A DNA stretch of 64,000 nt from Bordetella ansorpii (GCF_900078705.1 NZ_FKIF01000010.1:186001-250000), one strand, 5' to 3'. Counted from the first letter of the stretch, positions 10,408 through 23,454 are shown. Numbers and translations: made by a program. The notes: generated by a model not told the origin, from the sequence alone.

Positions 10408-12596
10408 GGCAGCAGTCGGGCCGTTGCGCTGCCTGGCGCCGCCGCGCCAGGCGTGCGGCCATCGCGGCGGCCGGCACGCTGCTGATGCTGGTATCGGCGG
10501 TGCTGGTGCTGGACCGCCTGATGCCACTGCCGCGCATCGGCGCGGCGGGCGCGGCGGTGGTGGTCGCCGGGGACGGCACGCCGCTGCGCACCTATCCCAG
10601 CCGGGACGGCGCCTGGCGTTATCCGGTGCGGCCCTCGCAGGTGTCCCCGCTGTATCTGCAGGCGCTGCTGACGTATGAGGACCGCTGGTTCTACTGGCAT
10701 CCGGGCTTCAATCCGCTGTCGCTGGCGCGCGCCGGCTGGCAGTGGGCCACCACCGGCCGCATCGTGTCCGGCGGTTCGACCCTGACCATGCAGGTGGCGC
10801 GGCTGGCCGATCCGGCGCTGGCCGGGCAGCCCTCGCGCGTCCTGTCCGCCAAGCTGCGCCAGATCTGGCGCGCGGTGCAGTTGGAGCTGCACTTCAGCAA
10901 GGACGAGATCCTGTCCATGTACCTGACGCACGCGCCCATGGGCGGCATCGTGGAGGGCGCCGAGATGGGCGCGCGGCTGTGGCTGGGCAGGCCCGCCTCC
11001 CAACTGAGCCGCGCCGAGGCCGCATTGCTGGTGGCCCTGCCGCAGGCGCCGTCCCGGCTGCGGCCCGACCGCCATCCCGAGGCCGCCCAGGCCGCGCGCG
11101 ACAAGGTGCTGGACCGCATGGCCGGGCTGGGCGCCTGGACGCGCGAGACCGTGGCCGACGCCAAGATCGAGAACGTGATGGCGCCGCCCCTGCGCGCCCG
11201 CTGGCTGGCCCCGCTGGCCGCGCAACGCCTGATGGCCTCGCGGCACCGCACCGCCGACACCACGCTGGTGCGGTCGAACCTGGATGCCGAGATGCAGAGC
11301 GTGGTCGAGCAGATGCTGCTGGACCGCGTCGACGCGCTGCCGCCCAAGGTGTCGATGGCGGTGCTGGTGATGGACAACGACAGCCTCGCCGTGAAGGTCT
11401 ATGCCGGCTCGGCGGATTTTTCCGATGATTCCCGATATGCCCATGTGGACATGGTGCGCGGGGTGCGCTCGCCGGGCTCGACGCTCAAGCCGTTCCTGTA
11501 CGGGTTGGCGCTGGACGACGGCCTGGTCCATTCCGAAAGCCTGCTGATGGACGCGCCCATGTCGTTCGGCGGCTATGCGCCGGGCAATTTCCAGGCGAGT
11601 TTCTCCGGCCCTGTCAGCGTGGCGCAAGCTTTGCAGCGCTCGCTGAACGTGCCCGCCGTCGACCTGCTGGATCGTGTCGGACCGGCACGGTTCGCATCGG
11701 TTATGCTGGGAGGCGGTGTCTTCCTGCGCATGCCGGCGGGCGCCCAGCCGAACCTGAGCTTGATTTTGGGCGGGGGCGGCACCACATTGGAAGAACTGGT
11801 GGGCGCCTACCGTGCGCTGGCCCGTGGCGGTTTGGCCGGCAAGCCCCGGCTGGACCCTGCGGATCCGCGTGTCGAGTCCCGTATGATGAGTGCCGGCGCG
11901 GCATGGATCATCCGGGACATCCTCGAAGCGGGGGGCGATCCCGACAGGCCTTTTTTCCAGGGCGGCGCGCCGGGACGGCGGCTGGCATGGAAGACGGGCA
12001 CGAGCTTCGGTTTCCGCGATGCGTGGGCCGTCGGTGTCACCGACCACTGGACCATCGGGGTCTGGGTCGGACGCCCTGACGGCACGCCCAACCCCGGGTT
12101 CTTCGGCGCCAACGTGGCCGCGCCGCTGTTGCACGACATCGTGCAGGCGCTGCCCGCGGGATCGCCGATGGCGCGTCCGCAGCCGGCTTCGGTCAAGGCG
12201 GTGGTCACGTGTTGGCCGCTGGGATGGCGGCAGGGCAGTTCGCCTGATGGACGTTGCCCCGAAACGCGGCGCGCCTGGGCGCTGGACGATACCGTCCCGC
12301 CTTCGTTTCCCGGCTACGTCGATGTGGCGCAAGGGCCGTTGCGGATCGAGGGCGTGGCCGAGGGGTCCGTCCTGCGCCCGGTGCCGGGGCAGCACGGCGT
12401 CACGCTGGACGTCGGCGTGTCGGGGGCGCGGGGTGAGGTATGGTGGATGTTGGACGGCCGGGTGCACCGACGGGGCGCAGCCGGCCAGCAGCAAAGTTTG
12501 TCCCTGTCGCGTAATGGACGGTACGCATTGACCGTCATGGACGAGCAGGGCCGGTATGCCGGTCTTGAATTTGAAATCGCTGGCGTTACGCCATGA
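10404..12596 (+). CDS. pbpC: Penicillin-binding protein 1C
   Basis: This 730-residue bifunctional peptidoglycan synthase is anchored by an N-terminal helix. The glycosyltransferase domain shows EDRWFYWHPG (from about residue 92) and GGSTLTMQ (from 123). The transpeptidase domain shows STLK (359-362), an SLN motif and KTGTS. A C-terminal beta domain (BiPBP_C) ends the protein. I chose the GTG at 10404 because it forms a GTGA overlap with the macroglobulin stop; a GTG at 10362 is the alternative. It is co-transcribed and probably works with the macroglobulin in wall repair. Confidence 0.94.
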   Translation: MRQQSGRCAAWRRRARRAAIAAAGTLLMLVSAVLVLDRLMPLPRIGAAGAAVVVAGDGTPLRTYPSRDGAWRYPVRPSQVSPLYLQALLTYEDRWFYWHPGFNPLSLARAGWQWATTGRIVSGGSTLTMQVARLADPALAGQPSRVLSAKLRQIWRAVQLELHFSKDEILSMYLTHAPMGGIVEGAEMGARLWLGRPASQLSRAEAALLVALPQAPSRLRPDRHPEAAQAARDKVLDRMAGLGAWTRETVADAKIENVMAPPLRARWLAPLAAQRLMASRHRTADTTLVRSNLDAEMQSVVEQMLLDRVDALPPKVSMAVLVMDNDSLAVKVYAGSADFSDDSRYAHVDMVRGVRSPGSTLKPFLYGLALDDGLVHSESLLMDAPMSFGGYAPGNFQASFSGPVSVAQALQRSLNVPAVDLLDRVGPARFASVMLGGGVFLRMPAGAQPNLSLILGGGGTTLEELVGAYRALARGGLAGKPRLDPADPRVESRMMSAGAAWIIRDILEAGGDPDRPFFQGGAPGRRLAWKTGTSFGFRDAWAVGVTDHWTIGVWVGRPDGTPNPGFFGANVAAPLLHDIVQALPAGSPMARPQPASVKAVVTCWPLGWRQGSSPDGRCPETRRAWALDDTVPPSFPGYVDVAQGPLRIEGVAEGSVLRPVPGQHGVTLDVGVSGARGEVWWMLDGRVHRRGAAGQQQSLSLSRNGRYALTVMDEQGRYAGLEFEIAGVTP

Positions 12597-12651
12597 TCGG
12601 CATAGAATATGAAACGTGTACGTGACCGCTTCGATGCGTTACGGAGGAAGC

Positions 12652-14955
<2,304 letters not shown>

Positions 14956-14964
14956 ACGCACGCC

Positions 14965-16326
14965 TTGGATCGCGAGCCGCTCATCGCCTGCGAGCACTGC
15001 GCCAGCGTTTATCGCCGGCGCGCCTTGCAACGCGACGAGGCCGCGGTCTGCGGGCGGTGCGGCACCTTGTTGTGGCGGTTCAGCCGCCTGACGCCAGCCG
15101 ATTGGCTGGCGCTGGTCATTGCCGCGCTGGTCGTGTTCGTGGTGGCCAACGCCTACCCCGTGGCCAGCCTCAGCGTGCAGGGCGTGGAGCAGCGCGCCAC
15201 GCTGCTGGACGCCATCTCCATCACCTGGCGGCAGGGACATCAGGCGGTCGCCCTCATGACCGGCCTGGCCGGCTTCGTGCTGCCCCTGCTCGAATTGCTG
15301 CTGCTGGGATGGGTGCTGGCGCCGTTGTCACGCGGTCGGGCCGCGATCGGCCGGGCCACCGCCATCCGCGTGCTGTCGTGGCTGCGGCCCTGGAGCATGG
15401 TGCCGGTGTTCCTGCTGGGCGTGCTGGTGTCGGTGGTCAAGCTGGCCGGCATGGCCGCCGTGCATCCCGAGATCGGGCTGGGCGGCTTCTTCGTTCTGAC
15501 CCTGCTGCTGACCACGTTGGGCCGCCTGTCGCCGCATGCGCTGTGGCGGCTGGCCGAGACGCATGGGGCGGCGCCCGTGCACGTTCCGCATGCCGGGCCC
15601 GGCCAGGTGCTGGCGGGCTGTCACGTCTGCGGCCAGGTCCAGGCGCTGCCCGGCGACGCCGACCACGCCGGCGATCCGCATCGCTGCGTGCGCTGCGATG
15701 CCGTGGTGCACGTGCGCAAGCCCGATCATCTGGCGCGCACCTGGGCGCTGATGATCGCCGCATCGATTCTCTACCTCCCCGCCAACCTGTTGCCCGTGAT
15801 GAACATCAGCTCGCTGCTGGGCGACAGCGAGCACACCATCCTGGGCGGCGTGGTGGAACTCTGGAACGGCGGCTCCTATGACATCGCCATCATCGTATTC
15901 GTGGCCAGCGTGATGGTGCCGCTGACCAAGCTGCTGGCGCTGGCCATCCTGGCCTGGTCCACGCAGCGGCGCCGCACCGGCAACCTGCGTCCGCGCACCC
16001 GCATGTACGAGATGGTCGAGTTCATCGGGCAGTGGTCGATGCTGGACGTGTTCGTGGTCATCGTGCTGGCCGCGCTGGCCGACTTCCAGGGATTGATGGC
16101 CATCAGCGCGGGGCCGGGCGCGGCGGCCTTCGGCATGGTGGTCATCCTGACCATGCTGGCCGCCATGAGTTTCGATCCGCGCCGAGGCTGGGATCACGCC
16201 GGGGCCGACGACGAGCCCGATCCGGACGATGCCGCCGTGGCGCCTCACGCGCTGCATCCGGTACAACCGGTGGCAGCTGTAACGGCGCCCGCAGGGCGGG
16301 GCGGGCCGGGCTCCGGTAGTATGTAA
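14965..16326 (+). CDS. pqiA: PqiA, intermembrane transport inner-membrane protein
   Basis: This 453-residue protein holds two PqiA domains in tandem, each with a zinc-ribbon pair (CEHC/CGRC near the N-terminus, CHVC/CVRC near residue 220) and about four membrane segments. The second domain has the LPVMNISS and IGQWSMLDVFVV signatures. It anchors the MCE protein PqiB, which forms a channel for lipid traffic between inner and outer membrane. The start appears to be TTG, 10 bases after the clpA stop codon. An acidic, Ala/Pro-rich tail of about 50 residues is extra. It forms an operon with pqiB and pqiC. Confidence 0.92.
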   Translation: MDREPLIACEHCASVYRRRALQRDEAAVCGRCGTLLWRFSRLTPADWLALVIAALVVFVVANAYPVASLSVQGVEQRATLLDAISITWRQGHQAVALMTGLAGFVLPLLELLLLGWVLAPLSRGRAAIGRATAIRVLSWLRPWSMVPVFLLGVLVSVVKLAGMAAVHPEIGLGGFFVLTLLLTTLGRLSPHALWRLAETHGAAPVHVPHAGPGQVLAGCHVCGQVQALPGDADHAGDPHRCVRCDAVVHVRKPDHLARTWALMIAASILYLPANLLPVMNISSLLGDSEHTILGGVVELWNGGSYDIAIIVFVASVMVPLTKLLALAILAWSTQRRRTGNLRPRTRMYEMVEFIGQWSMLDVFVVIVLAALADFQGLMAISAGPGAAAFGMVVILTMLAAMSFDPRRGWDHAGADDEPDPDDAAVAPHALHPVQPVAAVTAPAGRGGPGSGSM

Positions 16327-16356
16327 CTCCATTCAAGACCAAGAGTTCTCGCAGCC

Positions 16357-18030
16357 ATGGCTGATCCGACGCCCGACCCGACGACCGAGCCCACGCGGCA
16401 GCCCCCTGTAGGCGTGCCCGACGTCGTCCGGAAGAAGAAGCGCCGCCTGTCCTGGATCTGGCTGGTGCCCATCGTGGCCGCCATCGCGGGCCTGTCGCTG
16501 GTGGTGCGCACCTGGATGCAGGCAGGGCCCGAGATCACCATCCAGTTCGAGACGGCCGAGGGACTGGAGGTCGGCAAGACCCAGGTCCGCTACAAGGACG
16601 TCGTCATCGGCATGGTCAAGGGCATCCGGTTCAACGAAGACCGCAGCAAGGTCGTGGTCGAGGCGGCGCTGTCCAAGGAAGTGGCCGACCTGGCGCGCGA
16701 GGGCACCAATTTCTGGGTGGTGCGCCCGCGCCTGGGCTTTACCGGCGTATCGGGCCTGGGCACGCTGCTGTCGGGCGCCTACATCGGCGTGGATGCTTCC
16801 GAAGGGGTGGCCGACAAGAAAGGCAAGCCCGAAAAGCTCAGCTTCGTGGGGCTCGAGACGCCGCCCGCGGTCACGCATGACCGCACCGGCAAGCGTTTCG
16901 TGCTCAAGGCCAGCAACCTGGGGTCGCTGGACATCGGGTCCCCGGTCTATTACCGCCGCATCAACGTCGGCCGCGTCGTCGGCTATGCGCTGGACCAGGA
17001 CGGACAAGCGGTCAACATCGAGATCTTCGTCGATGCGCCCAACGACCGTTTCGTCACGGAAGGCACGCGGTTCTGGAATGCCAGCGGCATCGACGTCTCG
17101 GTCAATGCCGACGGCCTGAAGATGCGCACGCAGTCGCTGGTGTCGATGGCCATCGGCGGCATTGCCTTCGAGCACCTGTCCACGAGGCAGTCCAAGCCCG
17201 CCAAGGCCGATGCGCAGTTCGACCTGTTTGGCGGCGAGGCCGAGGCCAAGGCCAATCCCGATGGCACGCCGTTCCGCATCCGCATGCGTTTCGACCAATC
17301 GGTGCGCGGGCTGGCGGTGGGCGCGCCGGTCGACTTCCAGGGCATCACTCTGGGCGACGTCACCGCGGTCACCATCGATTTCGACACCGAGAAGAAGCGC
17401 TTCTACGCGCTGGCCGACGCCACGCTGTATCCCGAGCGCCTGGGCCGCGTCTATGAGAAGCTGCAGGCCGAGACGGGCGGCAGCATCGAGGCCGGGCAGA
17501 GGCTGCTGGGCACGATGATCAAGTACGGCCTGCGGGCGCAGTTGCGTTCGGCCAACCTGCTGACCGGCCAACTGTACGTGGTGCTGGACTCTTTCCCCAA
17601 GGCCAAGCCGGTGGCGTTCGTGCCCAGCGATCCGGCCATGATACCGACCATGCCGGGGCAGCTCGACCAACTGCAGGAGCAGATCGGCAGCATCGTCAGC
17701 AAGATCGAGAAGATTCCGTTCGAACAGATCGGCAAGGATCTGCACAAGACGCTGGAAAGCACCTCGCGCGTGGTCAACCAGATCGACAAGCAACTGGCGC
17801 CGGACGCGCGCAAGGTGCTGCAGCAGGCCCAGCAGTCGTTGCAGCGGGTCGATCGCATGCTGGCGCCCGATGCCTCGCTGCCGGTCAACGCCGAGCGCGC
17901 CATGCAGGAACTGTCGCGTGCCGCGCGTTCGCTGCGGGCCTTGTCGGAATTCCTGCAGACCAACCCCGAATCGCTGCTGCGCGGGCGCGGCGAGGACCCC
18001 ATTCCGGGCGCCGGCCCCGTGAGGAACTAG
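16357..18030 (+). CDS. pqiB: PqiB, MCE-domain protein
   Basis: This 557-residue protein has a cytoplasmic start, one membrane helix (about residues 30-50, SWIWLVPIVAAIAG) and three MCE domains beginning near ITIQFETAEG, FVLKASNLGS and FRIRMRFDQS. A C-terminal helical part with Gln- and Leu-rich heptads follows. By the family model it forms a stacked-hexamer tube through the periplasm that carries lipids or hydrophobic molecules. It lies between pqiA and pqiC, its stop codon touching the pqiC start. Confidence 0.93.
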   Translation: MADPTPDPTTEPTRQPPVGVPDVVRKKKRRLSWIWLVPIVAAIAGLSLVVRTWMQAGPEITIQFETAEGLEVGKTQVRYKDVVIGMVKGIRFNEDRSKVVVEAALSKEVADLAREGTNFWVVRPRLGFTGVSGLGTLLSGAYIGVDASEGVADKKGKPEKLSFVGLETPPAVTHDRTGKRFVLKASNLGSLDIGSPVYYRRINVGRVVGYALDQDGQAVNIEIFVDAPNDRFVTEGTRFWNASGIDVSVNADGLKMRTQSLVSMAIGGIAFEHLSTRQSKPAKADAQFDLFGGEAEAKANPDGTPFRIRMRFDQSVRGLAVGAPVDFQGITLGDVTAVTIDFDTEKKRFYALADATLYPERLGRVYEKLQAETGGSIEAGQRLLGTMIKYGLRAQLRSANLLTGQLYVVLDSFPKAKPVAFVPSDPAMIPTMPGQLDQLQEQIGSIVSKIEKIPFEQIGKDLHKTLESTSRVVNQIDKQLAPDARKVLQQAQQSLQRVDRMLAPDASLPVNAERAMQELSRAARSLRALSEFLQTNPESLLRGRGEDPIPGAGPVRN

Positions 18031-18738
18031 ATGAAAACACGCTTCCTTTCCTCGCTGCCGGGCGCGTCGCGCCTGGCCGGAACCGCCGCCCTGGCCGCCG
18101 CCGTCCTGGCGGGCTGCGCCGGCTCGCCGCCGGTGCGCTACTACACGCTGGTGGCGCCGCCCTCGGCCAGTACCGCGCCGCAGACGGCCACGGCGCCGGC
18201 GGGCTACATGATCGAGGTGCTGTCCGTCAGCGTGCCGCCGCAGGTCGACCAGCCGCAGCTCATGCTGCGCAGCGGCACCGGCCAATTGACGGCCCAGTAC
18301 TCCGACCGCTGGAGTTCGCCGCTGCCCGACGAGTTCCGCGATGCGCTGTCCGACGTGCTGACGCGCCGCCTGGGTGTGCCCGACGTGCGCGTGGTCAAGC
18401 CGCTGGGTGATACTCCCATCTGGCGCGTGCTGGTGGACGTGCAGCGTTTCGAGTCCACGCCGGGCGTCTCGTCGGTGATCGAGGCCACCTGGCGCGTGCG
18501 GCGCGATGCGCGGGACAGGTCCTCGGGCCTGTTGTGCCGCAGCCGGGTCGACGTGCCCGTCGCGGGCGGCCTCGGTCCGGAGGCCGCGGGCGGCCGGGCC
18601 GAGGCCGAGCTGGTGCAGGCGCACCAGCAGGCGGTGGCCCTGCTGGGCGATACCATCGCCTCGGCCATTCGCGCGCAGGGCAAGTCGGCCACGCCGGCAT
18701 CCGGGCGGGTGCAGGTGCTGGGCTGCGTGAACGATTGA
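18031..18738 (+). CDS. pqiC: PqiC, outer-membrane lipoprotein
   Basis: This 235-residue ABC-type transport auxiliary lipoprotein has a signal peptide ending in the lipobox LAGC (Cys about 29) and the family opening SPPVRYYTL. PqiC forms a ring under the outer membrane that receives the PqiB tube. The ATG follows the pqiB stop codon without a gap, so translation is coupled. A short hairpin (18740-18756) follows the gene. Confidence 0.9.
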   Translation: MKTRFLSSLPGASRLAGTAALAAAVLAGCAGSPPVRYYTLVAPPSASTAPQTATAPAGYMIEVLSVSVPPQVDQPQLMLRSGTGQLTAQYSDRWSSPLPDEFRDALSDVLTRRLGVPDVRVVKPLGDTPIWRVLVDVQRFESTPGVSSVIEATWRVRRDARDRSSGLLCRSRVDVPVAGGLGPEAAGGRAEAELVQAHQQAVALLGDTIASAIRAQGKSATPASGRVQVLGCVND

Positions 18739-18774
18739 GGCCTGTAGGATTCAGGCTTCGATCATATTTTCAAG

Positions 18775-18900
18775 GGTAAACCCCTAAAGGTTAACCATTA
18801 TTTCAAAGAGGTTGCAACTTCCTTAGTATCCCGGTTTACCGATAGATACATCGCGTTCCCTTGCACGGTCTTCCGTGGCGCGACGTCTTACTAAGGAAGT
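18775..18900 (+). promoter_or_regulatory. Structured leader with nested inverted repeats before the ABC operon
   Basis: Two perfect inverted repeats are present. GGTAAACC (18775-18782) pairs with GGTTTACC (18833-18840). ACTTCCTTAGTA (18817-18828) pairs with TACTAAGGAAGT (18889-18900). The second arm of the latter contains the AAGGAAG ribosome site of the permease gene that starts at 18904. A GGTTAACC palindrome lies at 18789-18796. Such a leader could hide or free the ribosome site. The class is not one I recognise. Confidence 0.5.
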
Positions 18901-18903
18901 GTC

Positions 18904-19767
18904 TTGGCAATCACCGCTACGCCCGCTCCGGGCGCCGATGCGCCGGCTCCCGTCCGGCGAGGCCGCTTTCCCCTGGCGCGCATCCTGCATCGCGCCTTCG
19001 TCGTCCTGATGTACTTCTTCATGCTCTGCCCGCTGATCTTCGTGGTGTGGCTGAGCTTCTTCAAGGACGCCATCCTCTTCTTCCCCCCGTCCGGCCACAC
19101 CACGCAGTGGTACCTGAAGGCCTGGGACAACGACGCCTTCGCCAACGGGTTCCTGTTCAGCCTGCAGGTGGCGGTGCTGGCCGCCGTGGCCGGCGTGGTG
19201 ATGGGCGTGCTGGCCGCCCTGGGCATCGTCCGCTACAAGTTCGCGGGCGGCCGCACCGTCAATACGCTGCTGCTGTCGCCGCTGCTGATTCCCGGCATCG
19301 TGGCCGGCATCGCCATCTACCTGTTCTACCTGGCGGCGGAAAACTTCCTGGACATGGACATCGTGGGCACCTACGGCGGGCTGGTCATCGCCCACGTGTG
19401 CCTGACCATTCCCTGGACCGTGCGCCTGGTGTCGGCCAGCATGGCCGGCCTGGATCCTTCCATCGAAGAGGCGGCGCGCAACCTGGGCGCCAGCGGCCGC
19501 GCGGCCTTTCTGCGCGTCACGCTGCCCATGCTGCGGCCGGGCATCGTGGCGGCGGCGCTGTTCAGCTTCGTCGTCTCGTTCGAGAACCTCGAACTGTCGC
19601 TTTCCCTGGTGGGCCCGGGCCATACGACCTTGCCCATCGCGATCATGCAATACCTCGAATTCAATCTGGATCCCACCATCGCGGCGGTGGCGTCGGTCCA
19701 GATCCTGCTGTTGGGCATCGTCATGCTGGTGACCGACCGCTTCGTGAAACTCAGCCAGGTGGTTTAA
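18904..19767 (+). CDS. ABC transporter permease, PotC type
   Basis: This 287-residue inner-membrane protein has about six membrane segments and the permease EAA loop (EEAARNLGASGRAAFLRVTLPMLRP, in part), the surface that contacts the ATPase. It belongs to the spermidine/putrescine type permeases. The start is TTG behind AAGGAAG. The ATPase gene starts six bases later. The substrate is unknown; nearby amidohydrolases and PutA suggest a proline-containing or related amine compound. Confidence 0.88.
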   Translation: MAITATPAPGADAPAPVRRGRFPLARILHRAFVVLMYFFMLCPLIFVVWLSFFKDAILFFPPSGHTTQWYLKAWDNDAFANGFLFSLQVAVLAAVAGVVMGVLAALGIVRYKFAGGRTVNTLLLSPLLIPGIVAGIAIYLFYLAAENFLDMDIVGTYGGLVIAHVCLTIPWTVRLVSASMAGLDPSIEEAARNLGASGRAAFLRVTLPMLRPGIVAAALFSFVVSFENLELSLSLVGPGHTTLPIAIMQYLEFNLDPTIAAVASVQILLLGIVMLVTDRFVKLSQVV

Positions 19768-19773
19768 GAAAAA

Positions 19774-20823
<1,050 letters not shown>

Positions 20824-20833
20824 TGGGGCCGCG

Positions 20834-21721
20834 ATGACGACGACCGCTATCGCCCGGCCCAGCCGCGACTCGCGCCTGCTCGGCGCCAGCATGGCCTTTC
20901 CGGCCTCGCTGGTGGTGCTGCTCATCATCATGGTGCCGATCCTGCTGTTGTTCCGCTACAGCTTCAACCGGTTCGACCCGCAGCAGATGATGCAGGAGGC
21001 GTTCACGTTCGAGAACTACGTGCGCTTCTTCTCCGATCCCTACTACCGCGACGTGTTCTTCAACACGGTGTGGGTGGCGGGGCTGTGCACGGTGCTGGCC
21101 CTGGTGCTGGGCTTTCCCGTGGCGTACTTCCTGGCCAAGACGCAAAGCCGCTTCAAGAGCCTGTTCATCATCCTGCTGGTGTTTCCGCTGATGGTGGGCA
21201 ACGTGGTGCGCGCGGCCGGCTGGATGGTGATCCTGGGCAACGCCGGCGCGCTGAACGCGCTGCTGATGGGCATCGGCCTGACCAGCGAGCCGATGAAGTT
21301 CATGTACACGCCCACGGCCGTGGTCATCGGCACCACCGCGGTGGTCATGCCGTACCTGATCCTGACGCTGCAGAGCGTGCTGGAAGGCATCGACTTCTCG
21401 GTGGAAGAGGCCGCGCAGAACCTGGGCGCCGGTTTCTTCACCACCTTCCGCCGCGTGATCCTGCCCATCGCCGCGCCCGGCGTGGCGGCCGGCACCATGC
21501 TGGTGTTCATCCTGTGCATGAACGCCTACGCCACGCCCGTGCTGCTGGGCGGCACCGGCCTGACCATGATGGCCCCGGCGCTGTACGACCAGATCACGCG
21601 CGCCTCGAACTGGCCGTTCGGCTCGGCGCTGGCGCTGGTGCTGGTGTGCGCCACGCTGCTGATCGCCACTTTCTCCAACTGGCTCATCCATCGCCGCTAC
21701 GTCAAGACGATGGGGGGGTGA
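20834..21721 (+). CDS. ABC transporter permease, PotB type
   Basis: This 295-residue protein has about six membrane helices and an EAA loop with the core EEAAQNLGAGFFTTFRRVILP. It is the second half of the heterodimeric channel. The ATG at 20834 follows the ATPase gene by ten bases. A gap of 485 bases separates it from the next gene and holds copy 1 of a structured repeat. Confidence 0.9.
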   Translation: MTTTAIARPSRDSRLLGASMAFPASLVVLLIIMVPILLLFRYSFNRFDPQQMMQEAFTFENYVRFFSDPYYRDVFFNTVWVAGLCTVLALVLGFPVAYFLAKTQSRFKSLFIILLVFPLMVGNVVRAAGWMVILGNAGALNALLMGIGLTSEPMKFMYTPTAVVIGTTAVVMPYLILTLQSVLEGIDFSVEEAAQNLGAGFFTTFRRVILPIAAPGVAAGTMLVFILCMNAYATPVLLGGTGLTMMAPALYDQITRASNWPFGSALALVLVCATLLIATFSNWLIHRRYVKTMGG

Positions 21722-21793
21722 TGTTGTGTCTGATTCCTTTGGAGAGGCCTTTGTGGAGCGCTCCTGGTCAGGGGAGGGGGATCTTCGTGGGAC

Positions 21794-21929
21794 GTCCTCG
21801 GCGAGGCTGGGGCGCGCGTCCCGGCCAAGTCGTCGGGCTCGGGCGCGCCATCAGGCGCCCTCGGTCCCGCTGCGCGGGACTGCCCCTCCTCCAATTGGCC
21901 GGGCCGCACGCCCCAGCCTCACCGAGGAC
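21794..21929 (+). repeat. Structured intergenic repeat, copy 1 (136 bp)
   Basis: Outer arms of 35 positions (21794-21828 and 21895-21929) pair with three mismatches and enclose two smaller hairpins: GGGCGC/GCGCCC (21841-21860) and GTCCCGC/GCGGGAC (21864-21880). An inverted copy is at 31198-31333. The core agrees at about 75 of 82 positions, while the distal parts of the arms differ in sequence yet stay complementary inside each copy. Confidence 0.85.
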
Positions 21930-22206
21930 TCACGCCAGCAACATGCCGCTGCCCCGCGGCACAGCCGCCGATGGACAGCTTTGCAGCAACTCTGTTTGCG
22001 GCCTGCACCGGCCGCTATCGCTTGCTACTGCGGGATGCGGGGCGAGAGTCCTTCGGAACGGGAGACGTTGCGAGCCCGACGACTTGGCCGACGCGGCCTC
22101 TCCGGCAGACACGGGCGTCTCAAGAACCCAACTGCGCCAGAAGAAAACTTAAACCGGCAATCCTTCCCACATTCACGATACTAACGACACGCACGGAGCA
22201 ATCCCG
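21930..22206 (+). other. Gap after repeat copy 1, no gene seen
   Basis: This stretch precedes the first amidohydrolase gene. It contains GC-rich short complementarities (for example AGACG near 22065 with CGTCT near 22120) that could form a structured leader. I tried to match known riboswitch cores (glycine, guanidine, TPP) and could not. The start at 22207 has only a weak purine-rich site (CGGAGCAA). Confidence 0.3.
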
Positions 22207-23454
22207 ATGACCGCTGTACTGTTCAAGAACGCCGCCTTGCTCGACCCCACGCAGCCCGAATTGCAAGAGGGCTTCCATGTGCTGGTGGAGGACGGGAAGA
22301 TCAGGGAAGTGTCCGACAGGCCGATCACGGCCTCGTCCGCCCAGGTGATCGACGTGGCCGGCAAGACGCTGATGCCCGGCCTGATCGACCTGCACGCCCA
22401 CGTGATGGCCACGCAGCTGAACCTCAGCTCGCAGGGCGTGCTGCCCGACGCGCTGGTGATGATGCGCGCCGTGCCCATCATGTCGGCCATGCTGCGTCGC
22501 GGCTTCACCACCGTGCGCGATGCCGGCGGTGCCGGCTGGGGCCTGAAGTGCGCCGTGGAAGAGGGCGTCGTGGCGGGCCCGCGCCTGTTCATCTCGGGCC
22601 GCGCCATCAGCCAGACGGGCGGCCACGGCGATCCGCGTCCGCGTTCCGACCACCTGCGTCCCATGAGCTTCTGCGGCTGCTGCTTCCGTGCCGGCGACAT
22701 CGGCCGCGTGGCCGACGGCATCGAGGACGTGCGCAAGGCCGTGCGCCAGGAACTGCAGATGGGCGCCGACCAGATCAAGATGATGGCCTCGGGCGGCGTG
22801 GCATCGCCCACCGATCCCATCGCCTCGTTCGGCTATTCCGAAGATGAAATCCGCGTCATCGTGGAAGAAGCAGCCGGCCGCCAGACCTACGTGATGGCGC
22901 ACTCGTACACCGCCGACGCTATCGAGCGCGCCGTGCGCCTGGGCGTGCGCACCATCGAGCACGGCAACCTGGTCGACGAGCGCGTGGCGAAGATCATGGC
23001 CGAGAAGGGCGCCTACGTGGTGCCCACGCTGGTCACGTACGAGGCCCTGGCCAACGAGGGCGCCGACTACGGCCTGCCGCCCGATAGCGTCGCCAAGATC
23101 GCCACGGTGCGCACCGCCGGCCTGCAGTCGCTGGACATCTACAAGAAGGCCGGCGTGAAGATGGGCTTCGGTTCCGACCTGCTGGGTCCGTCGCAGCGCC
23201 TGCAGAGCGATGAATTCCGCATCCGCGCCGAAGTGCTGTCGAACTGGGAAGTGATCCAGAGCGCCACCACCACGGCCGCCGAAGTGCTGCGCATGGAAGA
23301 CCGCCTGGGCCGCCTGGTGCCGGGCGCGACCGCCGACGTGCTGGTGGTCGACGGCAATCCGTACCGCGATGTGTCGTGCCTGCTGGGCCAGGGCGATCAC
23401 ATTCCCCTGGTGATGAAAGACGGCGTGATCCATCACAACGAACTCAAGGCCTGA
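22207..23454 (+). CDS. Metal-dependent amidohydrolase, prolidase-like (COG1228)
   Basis: This 415-residue amidohydrolase-superfamily TIM barrel has the HxH of LIDLHAHV (about residue 60), later His ligands in AHSYTADA and EHGNLVDE, and the catalytic Asp in GFGSDLLG. The closest family type known to me is the COG1228 group, which includes dipeptidases that split Xaa-Pro or Xaa-Arg/Lys. A PutA gene follows seven bases after the stop codon, which would fit release of proline followed by its oxidation. That substrate link is inference; an imidazolonepropionase-like or other cyclic-amide function is possible. Confidence 0.8.
   Translation: MTAVLFKNAALLDPTQPELQEGFHVLVEDGKIREVSDRPITASSAQVIDVAGKTLMPGLIDLHAHVMATQLNLSSQGVLPDALVMMRAVPIMSAMLRRGFTTVRDAGGAGWGLKCAVEEGVVAGPRLFISGRAISQTGGHGDPRPRSDHLRPMSFCGCCFRAGDIGRVADGIEDVRKAVRQELQMGADQIKMMASGGVASPTDPIASFGYSEDEIRVIVEEAAGRQTYVMAHSYTADAIERAVRLGVRTIEHGNLVDERVAKIMAEKGAYVVPTLVTYEALANEGADYGLPPDSVAKIATVRTAGLQSLDIYKKAGVKMGFGSDLLGPSQRLQSDEFRIRAEVLSNWEVIQSATTTAAEVLRMEDRLGRLVPGATADVLVVDGNPYRDVSCLLGQGDHIPLVMKDGVIHHNELKA

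Noticed and set aside
6709-10527. A 1272-codon open frame on the - strand opposite the macroglobulin gene
   Set aside because: Same composition artefact; the + strand gene has a thioester motif and a coupled neighbour.
21930-22206. Possible riboswitch before the first amidohydrolase gene
   Set aside because: I could not match glycine, guanidine or TPP riboswitch cores; only short complementarities remain.
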